A stretch of 64,000 nucleotides of DNA from Avena insularis (taxonomy: Eukaryota > Streptophyta > Magnoliopsida > Poales > Poaceae). Position 1 is the stretch's first letter. Every line of letters begins with the position of its first letter. A program made the position numbers and the translations under genes. The notes below the pieces were generated by a model, which worked only from the letters and a program-made list of their open reading frames with translations, had not been told where the DNA came from and did not search any database. The DNA is taken from NCBI GenBank assembly GCA_023614405.1, contig CM042684.1:202188941-202252940 (forward strand). The letters are read 5' to 3'. This document shows positions 12,650 to 24,007 of the stretch, in pieces.

Positions 12650-14125
12650 TCTATACCTAATAATAAAGGAAGGAGTGTTTCTGTCATTTGTGTGTCTAGA
12701 AATGACCAGATTACCCCTGAAATTCATAAATAATTACCCACCTGTGCTACCCGTAAGTCAACCTCCCCGTTCGGAAAAAACCACCCGACCACCATCGCAT
12801 CTCCGGTACGGCGCCGCCCATACCACGATTCCATCTCTGGTACATTGCCGTCCGAGGAGCGAGGAGACAGAAGAGGGTGGGGCGATACCTCCCATCGGCA
12901 TCCAAGAGGGAAGAAGCCTCCACAGTGATTCTCCATGGCACCCTGTTGCCGCCAGATCCCAACGCGAATCAAGAGGGGAGAAGTCTCCATGGTGATTCTC
13001 CATGGCACCTTGTTGCCTGCCGGATCCAGCCACGAATCCGTTGATGTCGCCAAACATGGAGGAAGATGCCGGCGGATGGAAGGAGCACGCGTCCTTCGCC
13101 GTTCGCCTCTACCGCTGCCCATCGCCACGCAGCCGCCTTCGCCTTCTCCAGTGACGCCACTACAGCCCCCATGGCATCGCCCGTGATACCGCCACGACAT
13201 CGCCCATGAAACTGCCACGTTTGGTACGTACCTATGACTGAGACATTGTGTCTCTTCTGGTTGATTTGATTTAGTGGCTCTCGAGATTAACATGTGACAG
13301 AGGACCCTTTGTAGGTGTTGGTGAAGGCTCCCCCACAAGACTTCTTGCCTGATGGCTGGCAATTAAATTGTTAACGGAAAGTTTATTGCTTGTTCTGCTA
13401 ACTCCATCAGCTTCACATTCCGGCTGTTGGGGATTCAACCCTGCCTTTACCGACCGTAGTTCTAAAATTCAGTCAACCTTTTGCATGTGCATGTTGATAG
13501 TAGTAGTGAAGATGCAAGTAGAGGGAGTTAAAAGAAGGTTCCAGGTAAACTTTGTCTGTGCTACGATTAAAGATTTGTAAAATGCTAAGAATAAATTCTT
13601 CGTATACATTTGTACCAATGTTAGTTTTTTCAAGGAGACGAAACAACTACATCCTTGCATTAAATTCAAAACCCAAATAATGAATGGACATTCACCATCA
13701 CGGATGCACCTCTTGTCATCATTTTCTTATATTCTGATATTTATATAGACAACATTTATTCTCAGCCATGACCACAAAATTTCAAAATGAGCAGATGTAA
13801 TGAAGTCAATTGAAGTGAAAAAACATTAGGTACATAATGTTCATATTATGTGGCAAATTAGCGATTTGACAACATCCAAAGGCTACAGGCACCCTATGAA
13901 CTCAACAAGCTTAGGCCCTATTTGGAACAAAAGAAAATCGTAGGAATTTTGAAGAATAAAATTCACTCTTTATTTTTGTGTTCACTGGCACCTGTTCCTT
14001 GTAGTGAAAGTGCATTATTTTCAGTTTGGATAGCAATTATTTGTTGTGTTAGGATTTAATGAGTGCTTTGGAACTTCATTCACCCTAACCAAATTCGTTC
14101 TTTCTTATTTTCCATGTACTTGCAG
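12650..14125 (+). other. Helitron left part: GC-rich captured sequence, no recognised gene
   Basis: Bases 12750-13200 are GC-rich with open frames on both strands and contain a direct repeat of about 58 bp (12912-12968 and 12981-13039, sharing GATTCTCCATGGCACC). Such blocks in Helitrons are often captured promoter or first-exon DNA, but I recognise no protein. Bases 13200-14125 are AT-rich and end in TGTACTTGCAG, a good splice acceptor for the HSP90 exon that follows. Confidence 0.5.
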
Positions 14126-14418
14126 CAATGCAAGCGATGCACTCGACAAGTTACGCTATCCGAGTGTCACTGAACCCTGATATTCTTAAGGATGGTTCTG
14201 AACTTCACATTCGCATCGAAACAGTCAAGGAAAGTGGAGTAATAACCATGATGTAAGTACAGTTTACTTCCTAGTGATCAATTGTGTAATTTATTCTTAG
14301 GAAATGACGTGTATCATGACCTGCATTTGCTTTTCATTAATTCTGGTATTGGTATGATGAGGTAGGAACTTGTTGATTCTCTTGGAACTATTGCAAGTAG
14401 TGGAACTGCAAAGTTTGT
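14126..14418 (+). pseudogene. Captured fragment of an organellar-type HSP90 (TRAP1-like), two exons
   Basis: Exon one (14126-14252) begins after a TGCAG acceptor and reads NASDALDKLRYPSVTEP, then after a one-base frameshift DILKDGSELHIRIET and a segment ending GVITMM, and stops at a GTAAGT donor. Exon two (about 14337-14418) reads NSGIGMMR, a stop, then ELVDSLGTIASSGTAKF. This is the N-terminal ATPase domain of HSP90. The wording matches plant chloroplast or mitochondrial HSP90 better than cytosolic forms. The conserved Asn of NASDALDK is kept, whereas the Asp of DSGIGM has become Asn and the second acceptor looks lost (TTTCAT). Frameshift, stop and lost acceptor make it a pseudogene fragment. 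It keeps introns, so it was captured from genomic DNA. Confidence 0.85.
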
Positions 14419-14569
14419 TCCCTCTGTTGTCTATCCTTCAAATCCTTTATGTTTATTAATTTTGATTGCTACCGACATCACCGTCCTGGTGCTGCAGAAT
14501 GCCAGGCTCCCATCTTGTTGAGCTCCCTCTAGCCCAGCGAAGGGGATGCAGGATTGGTGCGAGGAAAGC
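14419..14569 (+). other. Helitron DNA between the HSP90 fragment and A1
   Basis: Contains CTGCAG followed by a GC-rich open stretch that could be another captured exon, broken by A1 and continued at 27910. AAAGC at 14565-14569 is the left target duplication of A1. No protein is recognised. Confidence 0.4.
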
Positions 14570-17500
14570 TGTCAACACCCGGATTTTTAATCCCAGATGC
14601 CTGTTATGCTATACCTGGCAATCCCAGAATTACCATTTTTGCGAGACATAACAGATTAGATATCACAGTATATCATCCATTACAAACCATAAATAAGGTC
14701 TTATACAAATAAGGATCTCATGATCCAGTCTTAATACAACAAGCAGCGGAATAAATAATAAGCGTAGCGGTAGGGTCCATCTTCAGGGGCACAGGCAATG
14801 CTGATGATGGAAGATAGTCCTAGTTATCATAGCCGTCCTACTGTCCTTCATCTTCGTAGTCTCCTTCATAGTCTGGCCATAGGAATAGCCAGGGACAAAA
14901 GCCATGAGTACTCTTTAAGTACTCGCAAACTACCACTAACAAGGAGTGTAGTTCTAGTGTAAATGCTAACTCTAAGTTTAACTATAAGGTTAAGTTTGAA
15001 ACCTAAGCTGAGTTCTGAAACAAAGAAAGATAAAACAAGGTTCTAGAATCACTTAAGTTGGGAAGCTAGTGCCATAGTCGCAACCCTGTTGTGGTCAAGT
15101 CAAGATTCATCATTCATTTCATAAGTCATTTTGAAAATATCTAACAAGGAAACAGTATGGCCACTCCAACTGTCCATAACCGCGGACGCGGCTATTCGAA
15201 TAGTTTGACACTCTGCAGAGGTGGTACACTTTCACCACAAGATTCGATACATCTGTCAGGGATAACCCTGAATCATCATACTTAGTAATGCAGATAATCA
15301 AACATAACCTTTCCTTTACACACCCTAGTATAAGCACCTCTCCTATGAGCATGGCCTCCCAACCATGACCATTTGTCATCTTGGGCACAACATAGGTGGA
15401 CAACATTGAGAGGTAGCCCTAGCTCAAACCTCTCCCGTGAGGAAACTAATACTAATTCATATAAACTTTCGGCTAAGCCTTACCCAATTCAGGTATTGTG
15501 GTTGTACTGTAAAAATTGGAATGGTATCGCATCCGAATCCAACCATCAGTTTTCGTAAAAGGGCTAAGGCTCATGCCTCAACATTTTCATCATCATAAAT
15601 CATTTGTGTTTCTCAACACATGTCAAAACATCTCAATAGAATTACTCATCATTCCAAGGTTTTCACAATTCATTTTCACCAAGTATTCCCATCTAAGTGA
15701 ATCAAGTTTTGATTTTTGTTCTAACTACTAAGTTAAGAGTGTTCACTAATGTGGAATGCTAATGTCAACCTCATGCCATAGAATGACATCTAAGGTTATC
15801 TATATAGGTCAAGTTTTATACTCTTTATGCTACCTTTAAAACAAGTAAAGGACTTTAATAAAGTAAAGGAATGTAAAGCTTGGAATTAAATCTTGGAATA
15901 GGTATAAGTCAAAGTGGTATAACCAAAGCATGACTAATGCCTTTGCTTAGGTTATCTACCTTGCAAGGGTTATCTTGAATTGTTAATGATGGCTTGCTTA
16001 GTGCTAGCTTGATAACAATAGCTTGCCTTGGGTAGTGCAGTGGTTGAAGTTTTCTTCCTCCTCCTCTTGGTAAAACTCCTCCTTCTCGTAAGCTTGGTCG
16101 GTACTATCGTCTATAAATACATATGGGGTACACAATCACCAAACAATACTTAACTAGTCTACTTAGCACACTAAGGCACACATTTGATGATCTAATATCA
16201 GCACAAACATCACAAGGTTTAATGAAAATAGTTTCATTTATTTTATTTGGGAAAAGTAATTTCTACTCATTGAAATTAACTAAGATTTAATATTCTACCA
16301 TTAAAATATGGGATCATATGGACACATGTCATCACCACATATTCTAACATATGGGAATGTGATTTAAGGGTTGGATCACATTTTAACAAGTTCAAGTTTA
16401 ATAATTAATGAGTTAAAGTGACTAGAAATGCCTATATAGCATTATTTTGGTACTAGTCCAAAGTCACTACATGTAAACCTTAATATTATTACATATTCAG
16501 ATAGGTATGGTTAAATCTGATTTTTGAGAGTTGGAATCAACTTAAAAGCTATTATGGTTGATTTTATAAAAATGTTTGAATGTGCAAATGCTTCTGTTTT
16601 GTTATTTTTACTAGGAGATATCTCTAACTCTAAATGAATTAAATCCAACGGGCTTTCATATATCTTTTCAGTAGCTTTCTAACAAAATTGGAATCACTCA
16701 ATTTGGATTTGTAAAACTCTCTGAATTAATTTTTAAACTAAGGGACAAACTTGGTTTTAAACCTAAATAGAAAAATCTATATTTGAATTAACTGGGTCGC
16801 GCGGGAAAGGAAATAGGCCGGCCCAGTGACGCTCCGCGGCTGACGGGTTGGTCCCGCTTGTCAGTGAGACTTAAAACCCGAAATGATATCTAGCGATCTG
16901 GGCGCTACGATTAGAACTTAGATCAATGGTCTGCAGTCGTCGTCGATGACGGACTCGTCGCCGGCGAGACCGAACTCTAAACGGCCAGTGGGGGTCTACT
17001 AAGGACGTACCAGGGCTCCAGCTAGTGCGGCGAGGCGGGTAAACAAACTGGACCGCGACAGCGGTTCTCCTGGTATTGGCGGCAGCTCGGGGGATGGCCT
17101 GGATCAACGGCGCCTTTCTCCTCCTTCCACGGCAGACTCCGGTGAAATTCTGGCGTTACGAGCTACGGCTTGCTCCGGTGGGGCTCTGGGAGTGTTCTGA
17201 GGGGGAGTGGATGAGAGTGGTGTGAGGAATTCGTGCTGGGGATGGCTCCTTATATAGGCTCGATGAGGGGACCAAGGGGGCGACGGCGAGCTCGTCGGTG
17301 ACGACGATACATGGCCCTATCGGCATGGGCGGCGGAGGTGGATGGTGGCTTGCCTCCTAGCGGTGCTCTACGCTTAATGGCGCGTCTAGGGGCAGTGGCA
17401 GGTGGTCGGGAGTGTTGCACACTCTGGGAGATAGAGGCGGTGCTCGACACGGCGCTCGGGACTGTGGGTCGCGCGGTGGTGCACGGCCGTGTCTGGCGGG

Positions 17501-18488
17501 TTGCTTGGGTCGAGGCGGAGCGGCTTGCACGGTCTGCGATCGAGGCGGGGTATGTGGCGTGCTGGTGGTGAGGGCGATCTGGCGTGCTCTAGCTGCACGT
17601 AGAGAGAAAGGGTGGCGAGGCTGGGGAGTGGTCCAGGGGTTAGCAGTGGTCGCGGGGTGGACCGTGGGCGGCAGTGAGGTGACGTCGTGCTTCCTGGAGC
17701 GGCATAGAGGGGCTGGCGGTCTGCTGGGCTTTGGCAAGGTTGGCCGGCGAGCATGCCGTCGGGGCGACATGGCACTGGCGCCAGGGGCTAGAGATAGGGT
17801 TGGTTTTGGTCTGGTTGGACTTGGGGGAGACCAGGGTGATCAATGCACACCAAATGGCTCGACAAGTTTTGAGCTAATTTGATTCTGTCTGCAACCTGTT
17901 CGATCAAATGGCCGCAAGAGAAAAATGTTTGAATTTTGGGCTGATTTTTGGTGGAGTGTTGTATCTTATGCTCGAGCTTCTAGGTGTGCTTGGGTTTTGA
18001 AAGTGGATTTCATTTGAGTGGTTTTTGAATAAGTGTGATCTATACATATGAACTACATTCAAATTTCAATTGTCATTTAAATTTAGTGTTTGGAAGCTTT
18101 TGGAGTGAAACAAAGTGGGCCTTGGTACATCACTACTTGTACTAGCAAGGGGTGCAAAGAACCACAATTGTTTCTGTTAAGATTTGAGTTCTAGGAATAG
18201 CCAAAGTAGTCTAGGTGATTAAAATGGCACAAATGACCATTTGCTTATTTTATTCTTTTTGATTTTTTTTCTTTGGGATTTGTTTGGGAATGATCTAGAT
18301 GATGTTTAATTCACCTTAGAATCATTTTACAACCAATGGATCACTCAAACATGGCAATACAAAACAACTCCTATTTAAATGCACACACGTATGAATGCTT
18401 AATCATTTTAAATGGAAAAGTTTTTGTTAACCCTAAATTGGGTAGATTTGATCTTGGTTAACCTTGGATTAAGTTTTGGGATTTTACA
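14570..18488 (-). repeat. 3' LTR of A1
   Basis: Plus-strand edges are TGTCAACACCCGG and GGATTTTACA. It pairs with 24008-27904 and with the plus-strand A2 LTR 40881-44779. A TATATAAGG box on the minus strand lies at 17250-17258, downstream of a GC-rich block with long but meaningless open frames. Confidence 0.94.
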
Positions 18489-18504
18489 AACCTTCCCCCC
18501 TTAA
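18489..18504 (-). other. Polypurine tract of A1
   Basis: On the minus strand AAGGGGGGAAGGTT directly precedes the LTR start TGTAAAATCCC. Confidence 0.85.
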
Positions 18505-18537
18505 ACAAAATCTTGTCCCGAGATTTACGAAAGAAAA

Positions 18538-19800
18538 CTAGGAACTAAAGAGATCTGGGAACTCTGTCCTAATGTAATCTTCTCGTTGCCAAGTGGCTTC
18601 TTCTTCGGTATGGTTGCTCCATTGAATCTTGAGAAACACTATACTCCTGGTCCTGGTGGTTCTGTAGGCTTCCTCTAGGATACGGATGGGCACTTCATGA
18701 TACGTTAGGTCTTTGTTGATATCAACAGCTCGGTGATCGATGTTCTTGAATACTTTGGTCTTCTTTGGCACTTCTAGGCACTTGCGAAGCAACGAGATAT
18801 GGAACACATCGTGGATGGCTGACATCTCCTCTGGCAGTTCCAGTTGATAAGATACTTCTCCTCGACGATTCAGAATCTTGAAGGGCCCGATATATCTAGG
18901 GGCTAACTTTCCTTTCAGACTAAAACGTTGGGTTCCCTTCAATGACGAGACCTTGAGATATAAAAAATCTCCGACATTGAAAGTCAGGTCTCTTCTTCTC
19001 TTGTCAGCATAACTCTTCTGTCTGGATTGGGCGGTCTTGAGGTGCTCACGGACTTTGTGAACCTTCTCTTCAGCTTCTCAGAGAATGTCGGGTCCGAAGA
19101 TCTGACTCTCTCCTACTTGTGACCAATTCAATGGGGTACGACACTTTCTTCCGTACATGAACTCAAATGGTGCCATTTGCAAACTAGCTTGATAACTGTT
19201 GTTATATGAGAATTCTGTGAAAGGCAGGCAGTCTTCCCATTTTGATCCATACTCTAACACACAAGCTCTTAACATATCTTCTAAGATCTGGTTGACTCTT
19301 TCAGTCTGTCCATCAGTTTGTGGGTGCTAAGCGGTGCTGAAATTCGACTTGGTTCCTAATCCTTCCTAGACTTTCTGCCAAAATCTCGAGGTAAACTGGG
19401 TTCCTCGATCTGATACTATGGTCTTGGGGGTTCCATGCAGACTAACAATTCTAGCAATATACAGCTCTGCTAGTTTCAAACTCTGGTAAGTTGTCTTGAC
19501 AAGTAGAAAGTGAGCTACCTTGGACAGTCTATCAACGATGACCCAAATTGAGTCATTTCCCCTACTAGAAGTAGGCAAACCGGTGATAAAGTCTCCGGAA
19601 CCTGCAATGGTTGCAACAGTCCTGCGGGTCTCTATGCTCTGCTTTGACTCTTTGACAGATGTCACACTTGGCGATGTAGCTTCCAATTTCTCTCTTCATC
19701 TTGTGCCACCAAAATTGCTCCTTCAAATCTTGAGACATCTTCGTTCCTCCGAGGTGGATAGAATAAAGAGTATCATGAGCTTATTGCATGATAACTTGTT
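18538..19800 (-). pseudogene. Integrase and chromodomain-like region of A1 pol
   Basis: Reading leftwards: an HHCC zinc-binding start (about 19690-19780: HDTLYSIH, then CDICQRVK), the DDE core beginning [19 protein letters not shown] (ORF 19366-19686, with IVSDRGTQF), the segment ACVLEYGSKWEDCLPFTEFS (19078-19275), then GKLAPRYIGPFKI and a C-terminal chromodomain-like motif ending EEATWQREDYIRTEFPDLF (18538-18942). Frames change between these blocks: some codons are missing just before the DDE core and stops separate the ORFs. In the intact family this enzyme inserts cDNA into chromatin, and the chromodomain tail steers site choice. Here it cannot be made as one protein. Confidence 0.88.
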
Positions 19801-21342
19801 TTAGTTCCGAATCTGCTGGCACACAGATATGACCTTTGTACCACAGAACTCATTCTTCGTCTTCGGTGAATCTAGGTACCTTTCCTGTATGAATATGATG
19901 TTTGATTCGTCGATACTTTCATTTCCCTTCTGGGCTTCCTTGATTTGGCTAATCAAAGTGGGTTGAAGTTCAATGCTAGCTAAGAATCCTTTGCTAACCA
20001 GCTCAGTCCTAAACTGCTCCAACTCCTCATACAAACTTGGCTGCTTCTCCTTGATCATAGTGTTTAGCCTACACGACAATCTGCTAAGAGCATCTGCTAC
20101 CACATTGGCTTTGCCGGGGTGATAGTGAATGTCAAGGTCATAATATACATCAAACGGCTTCTTGATATCTGGCATGATCAATATTGGGGCTAAAATCAAT
20201 CTCTTCTTCAGCTCTTGGAAACTGGCTTCACATTTGTCGTTCCATTCAAACTTCTTGTCCTTTTTCAACAATTGGGTCATGGGTCTGGTGATGCCAGAAA
20301 ATCCTTCTACGAACTTGCGATAATATCCCGCTAATCCAAGAAATGCACGGACTTGGGCTTGAGTGGTTGGGGCTTCCCATTCTTCGACATCTTTAATCTT
20401 GGTGGGATCAACAGAGACTCCTCCGGCAGACACAATATGTCCTAGGAATCCTACTTCTTTCAGCCAAAACTCACATTTGCTGAACTTGGCATATAACCGA
20501 TGCTCTCTCAGGGTTTCTAGGATGATTCTCAGATGTTGCTCATGCTCTTCTTCTGACTTGGAGTATATAAGGATATCGTCGATAAACACAACGACAAACT
20601 TTTCTAGAAAATTCATAAAGATCTTATTCATGAGATTCATGAAATAAGCAGGGGAATTGGTTAATCCAAAAGACATAACCGTATACTCGTATAAACCATA
20701 GCGAGTAGTAAAGGTGGTCTTCGGAATATCCGTTGCACGAATCTTAAGTTGGTGATAACCAGTCCTAAGATCAATCTTTGAGAATACCTAGGCACGAGAC
20801 AGTTGATGAAACGAATCTTCTATCTTTGGCAAAGGGTACTTATTTTTGATGGTGACGTCATTCAGCTATCTGTAATCTGTGCACAGACGGTTGCCTCCAT
20901 CTTTCTTGTCGATGAATAACACTGGTGATCTCCATGGAGATGCGCTTGGTTGAATCAAGCCTGTTGCTAACATGGCATCCAACTGCTTCTTCGATTCCAC
21001 TAACTCTGAGGGGTTCATGCTATAGGGTCTCTGGGCTATGGGTCCGGTTCCGGGGATTAGTTCAATAAGGAACTCAATATCCCTATCCCGGGGGCATACC
21101 GGGCAATTCATCTGGGAATACGTCGGGGTATTCACAGACTACTCTGACTTGGTCAATGGTGGGCAGGGCTAGACTCTTGTTGCACTTGAATTGACGGGGT
21201 AAGGTTTCAGATATATGCTCTACTGTTACTCCCGAGCTACTGGTCATGGTGATGGCTTTCTTAGCACAGTCTATCAGTCCTTTATGCTTTGACATCCAGT
21301 CCATTCCTAGTACTACTTCCAATCCTTTGGTTCCAAGTACTA
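19801..21342 (-). pseudogene. Reverse transcriptase of A1 with RNase H core deleted
   Basis: The 5' part reads EYPDVFPDELPGMPP, then in another frame SASPWRSPVLFIDKKDGG and, after a stop following [19 protein letters not shown]. The active-site block is [13 protein letters not shown] (about 20561-20595), a normal Gypsy variant of YxDD. The 291-codon ORF 19801-20676 continues through [17 protein letters not shown] and then jumps from PFDVYYD straight to [18 protein letters not shown]. In B2 about 100 residues of RNase H lie between the matching points. The junction is near 20137-20142 and stays in frame. Frameshifts near 21083 and a stop near 20867 also break the ORF. Confidence 0.9.
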
Positions 21343-22761
21343 TTAGATTGCATAAAAATCTATTCCATGTATTCTGATAGGCACAACTTTGCAAAATTTT
21401 CTAGCTTTTGTAGTTGAACCGGGGATTTGAACTAACATGACATGCTTCAAGTTGGTTGGGTGAATCTTACTAGTGCATGCAAATTCTTCGGTGACAAATG
21501 AGTGCGATGCTCCAGAATCAAACAATACTCTTGCTAAAACTGAGTTGATAGAAAACATACCCAACACTACATCTGGCGCTTCTTCGGCTTCTTTGGCATT
21601 CATGTGGAAGAGACGGCCGTTGTGGTTGTGAGGGTTTCCTGGGGCAAATCTTCTTCCGGGTTGAAAACGACGCTTCTCTTGAGCTAGGGCATTCACATTG
21701 GCAGTGGCGGCAATCTTCTTGGGGCACTCATTTGAATAGTGACCCTTCACTCCACACTCGAAACAAGTGATCTGAGACTTGTCTTTAGCTGTGACGGGCA
21801 CAGCATTGCTTCCAGTTCGGGGTGCAGTGTTGTTGTTGTTGTTGCTCTTGGGAGCGGCACGATTGAAATTGCTGGTGTTGCCGGAGTGATTGTTGTTTCC
21901 TCCGGACTTCACATTTCCTCCGCTACGGTTGGGGTAGCTTGGGCGAGACATTGAGGGTCGGTTGTTCCTTGGTGCATATCCTGGTGAGGGGTTGGGACGG
22001 TACTTCTTGTGACTGTTGGATCCAGATTGTTGCATCATACAACGTTTGCAGTTATCGTTTGTCTGGTTAATCTTTCCTTCCATCTGAATTGCAGAGTCGA
22101 CTAGCTCTTCGAGATCTTGGAAACGGATGTTGACGAGGACAATCTGCATCTCATTATGCAGTCCGTTCATGAATCTCTCCTTTTCTTGGCCTCCGTGATG
22201 ATCTCATCAGGTGCATACCTTACAAAGGACAAGAATCTGTCACGGTACTCCACTATAGTCATTCTGCCTTGCTTCAAATCTCGGAAATTCATCCCTCATT
22301 CGGGTGACTAGACCCTGCGACACGTGGGTGCGGCTGAACTTGATTTTGAAGGCTTCCCATGTCATCACTTGACCATGGTTCATTGTGCGGATACTGTTCC
22401 ACCATGCTCTTGCATCTCCTGCCAAATAGTGGGTGGCAAAGAGAACTTTCTCGTTGTCATCTACTCTGGCTACTTCCAAATTGTTCTCCATTGTCTACAA
22501 CCAGTCATCAGCATCCAGTGAGTTCTCTGAAGTACTAAAGATTGGGGGATTTGTATTCTGGAAGTTTTTCAGCTTGGATCCTTGATGATCCTGATTTCCA
22601 TGGTTCTGGTTGTTGACAGCCATCTGGGCAATCTGTTGCAGTGTTGCTAGATTAGCTTGGCGCTATGCCCTGCTGGCTTCTCTCTCTGCGATGAGATTCT
22701 GCAGGATCTGCAGCATTGGGTCTTGCGATGAGCTGCTCCCTCCTTGGTTTCCACGAGTCAT
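21343..22761 (-). pseudogene. Gag and protease of A1
   Basis: The start ATG at 22761 is placed by comparison with the A2 gag start (MTHGNQGGSSS there, MTRGNQGGSSS here). Stops interrupt the N-terminal part. ORF 22240-22491 carries the capsid-like stretch THYLAGDARAWWNSI. ORF 21343-22170 carries an Asn/Ser/Arg-rich linker, a CX2CX4HX4C zinc knuckle CFECGVKGHYSNEC (about 21721-21768), and the aspartic protease motif LFDSGASHSFV (about 21500-21530). Gag packages the RNA and the protease cuts the polyprotein. A frameshift separates the capsid from the knuckle ORF, so no full product is possible. Confidence 0.9.
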
Positions 22762-22998
22762 CTGAAGATTGAGGTAGATAAAGGGGTAAGAGGGAAAGTT
22801 CTAAGGTTCATGGTTTTGATTTCAAAGCTAAAACTCTGAGTTTGACTCAGGTTTTGAAACTAACTTCATTTCATTCATTCAAGAAAAGCACACGATACAA
22901 ACACACACCACAACATCAAAGGAAAACAGATGGTTTTAAGAACCATTCTGCAAGCTACGATACAATGGGACCGATACATCTCATGCTACGACAGTGCT

Positions 22999-23778
22999 CT
23001 AGTGCATCAACTCATCATCGATGAAGTCGGAGTCCTCATCGTCGGTGTAGAAGTCCACAACATCCTCCTCCAGAAAGTCATCATCAATGCTGAGGTAAGA
23101 ATCGATATCTCCCTGGATGTCTTCAACTTCCTCTTCCTCTTCCTTTGCTGCAAGCTGAGCTTCTTGCTCCCTAATGGTCTTCTCGAGGTCGGCCACCTTC
23201 TTGCAAAGACGGGCGTTGGTGCGATCCTTCTTTTCGCGCTGGAGGCGAAGAGACTGACGGTCCTTGACAAGCAGTGAGAAAGCCTGGGCCTTCTGGGCGG
23301 CAATGGCAAGGTTGTGGTTGGCAAACTCCCTAGCATTGTCCAATTCCTTCTGGCGATCGTACAACAGGAAGTCAAGGTTCTCCACTTGACGCTTCAACTC
23401 TGGGTGACTTGGCATCTCCATTTGCATTCTCATGAAGTCACGCCTTGCATAGTGCACAAAGCGGGTTCCTTGGATTTGGTTGACACTGAGGGCACATAGA
23501 CGTGCGAGAGCTTCATGCATTGCCCTGGCTAATCCATCTAGCCAGTTGTTCTCTCTTACGGAGAACTGGAATCTCCCGGATGTTGGTGCTTCTATGCTTC
23601 CTCGCAGATTAGCGGTGACTAGCCATTGTAAATCTCCTCCTAGGGGTCCAGGAAGTTGAGCTCTAAGAAACTCCGATTGTGGGCTTCTCAATAACTCAGA
23701 CAGTGAATCTAGATCCCTCTCAAAGATCAGTTGGCCTCCGTTGCCCAACTGGTAGAACTTGCTAAACTGATTTTCCAT
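22999..23778 (-). CDS. Extra ORF upstream of gag in A1: acidic, probably coiled-coil protein
   Basis: An uninterrupted 259-codon frame lies between the primer site and gag, on the element's coding strand. The first two thirds (residues 1 to about 150) contain SVRENNWLDGLARAMHEALA, which looks alpha-helical. Residues about 130-215 are rich in Lys, Glu, Gln and Leu with spacing suggestive of a coiled coil (KKVADLEKTIREQEAQLAAK). The last 45 residues are strongly acidic (EEEEEVEDIQGD and DEDSDFIDDE). I see no signal peptide, membrane segment or catalytic motif and recognise no family. The counterpart in A2 (45010-45780) is similar across its whole length, so the ORF belongs to the family rather than arising by chance. 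It is the longest family-specific frame in A1 without a stop, while gag and pol beside it are broken. Role unknown; a structural or nucleic-acid-handling accessory is speculation. Confidence 0.7.
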   Translation of the reverse strand: MENQFSKFYQLGNGGQLIFERDLDSLSELLRSPQSEFLRAQLPGPLGGDLQWLVTANLRGSIEAPTSGRFQFSVRENNWLDGLARAMHEALARLCALSVNQIQGTRFVHYARRDFMRMQMEMPSHPELKRQVENLDFLLYDRQKELDNAREFANHNLAIAAQKAQAFSLLVKDRQSLRLQREKKDRTNARLCKKVADLEKTIREQEAQLAAKEEEEEVEDIQGDIDSYLSIDDDFLEEDVVDFYTDDEDSDFIDDELMH

Positions 23779-23991
23779 CTATAAGAATTTAGGATGAGGG
23801 AGTTAGTGAAGTGATCAAGTGTGTCAAATTTTATGTAGTAATGTAAGAATTGGAGGAACATGAATTTTTGAGAAAGAATGAATTCCCAAGGGTAAGAGAG
23901 GAAATAGTTTTTTCATAAATACTCACTTTGGTTTTCAAATTAAGTTTTTGTTCGAACGTCCATTCTAACTAGGGTCTCCTATGGTCAGGAT

Positions 23992-24004
23992 GGCTCTGAT
24001 AACA
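23992..24004 (-). other. Primer binding site of A1
   Basis: Minus strand TGTTATCAGAGCC, one base different from the initiator Met-tRNA complement, three bases from the right LTR. A2 has a different single mismatch at its site (TGGTATCAAAGCC), so the family norm is the canonical sequence. Confidence 0.85.
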
Positions 24005-24007
24005 ACT

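Noticed and set aside
12724..13362. 212-codon minus-strand ORF in the Helitron
   Set aside because: GC-rich DNA gives open frames on several strands here, and a direct repeat and biased composition explain it. No family match.
17311..17882. Overlapping open frames of 129-156 codons on both strands, repeated at 26773-27288 and partly at 41603-42055
   Set aside because: They are in the GC-rich block of the Gypsy-A LTR, on both strands, and are not conserved in frame among the three LTRs.
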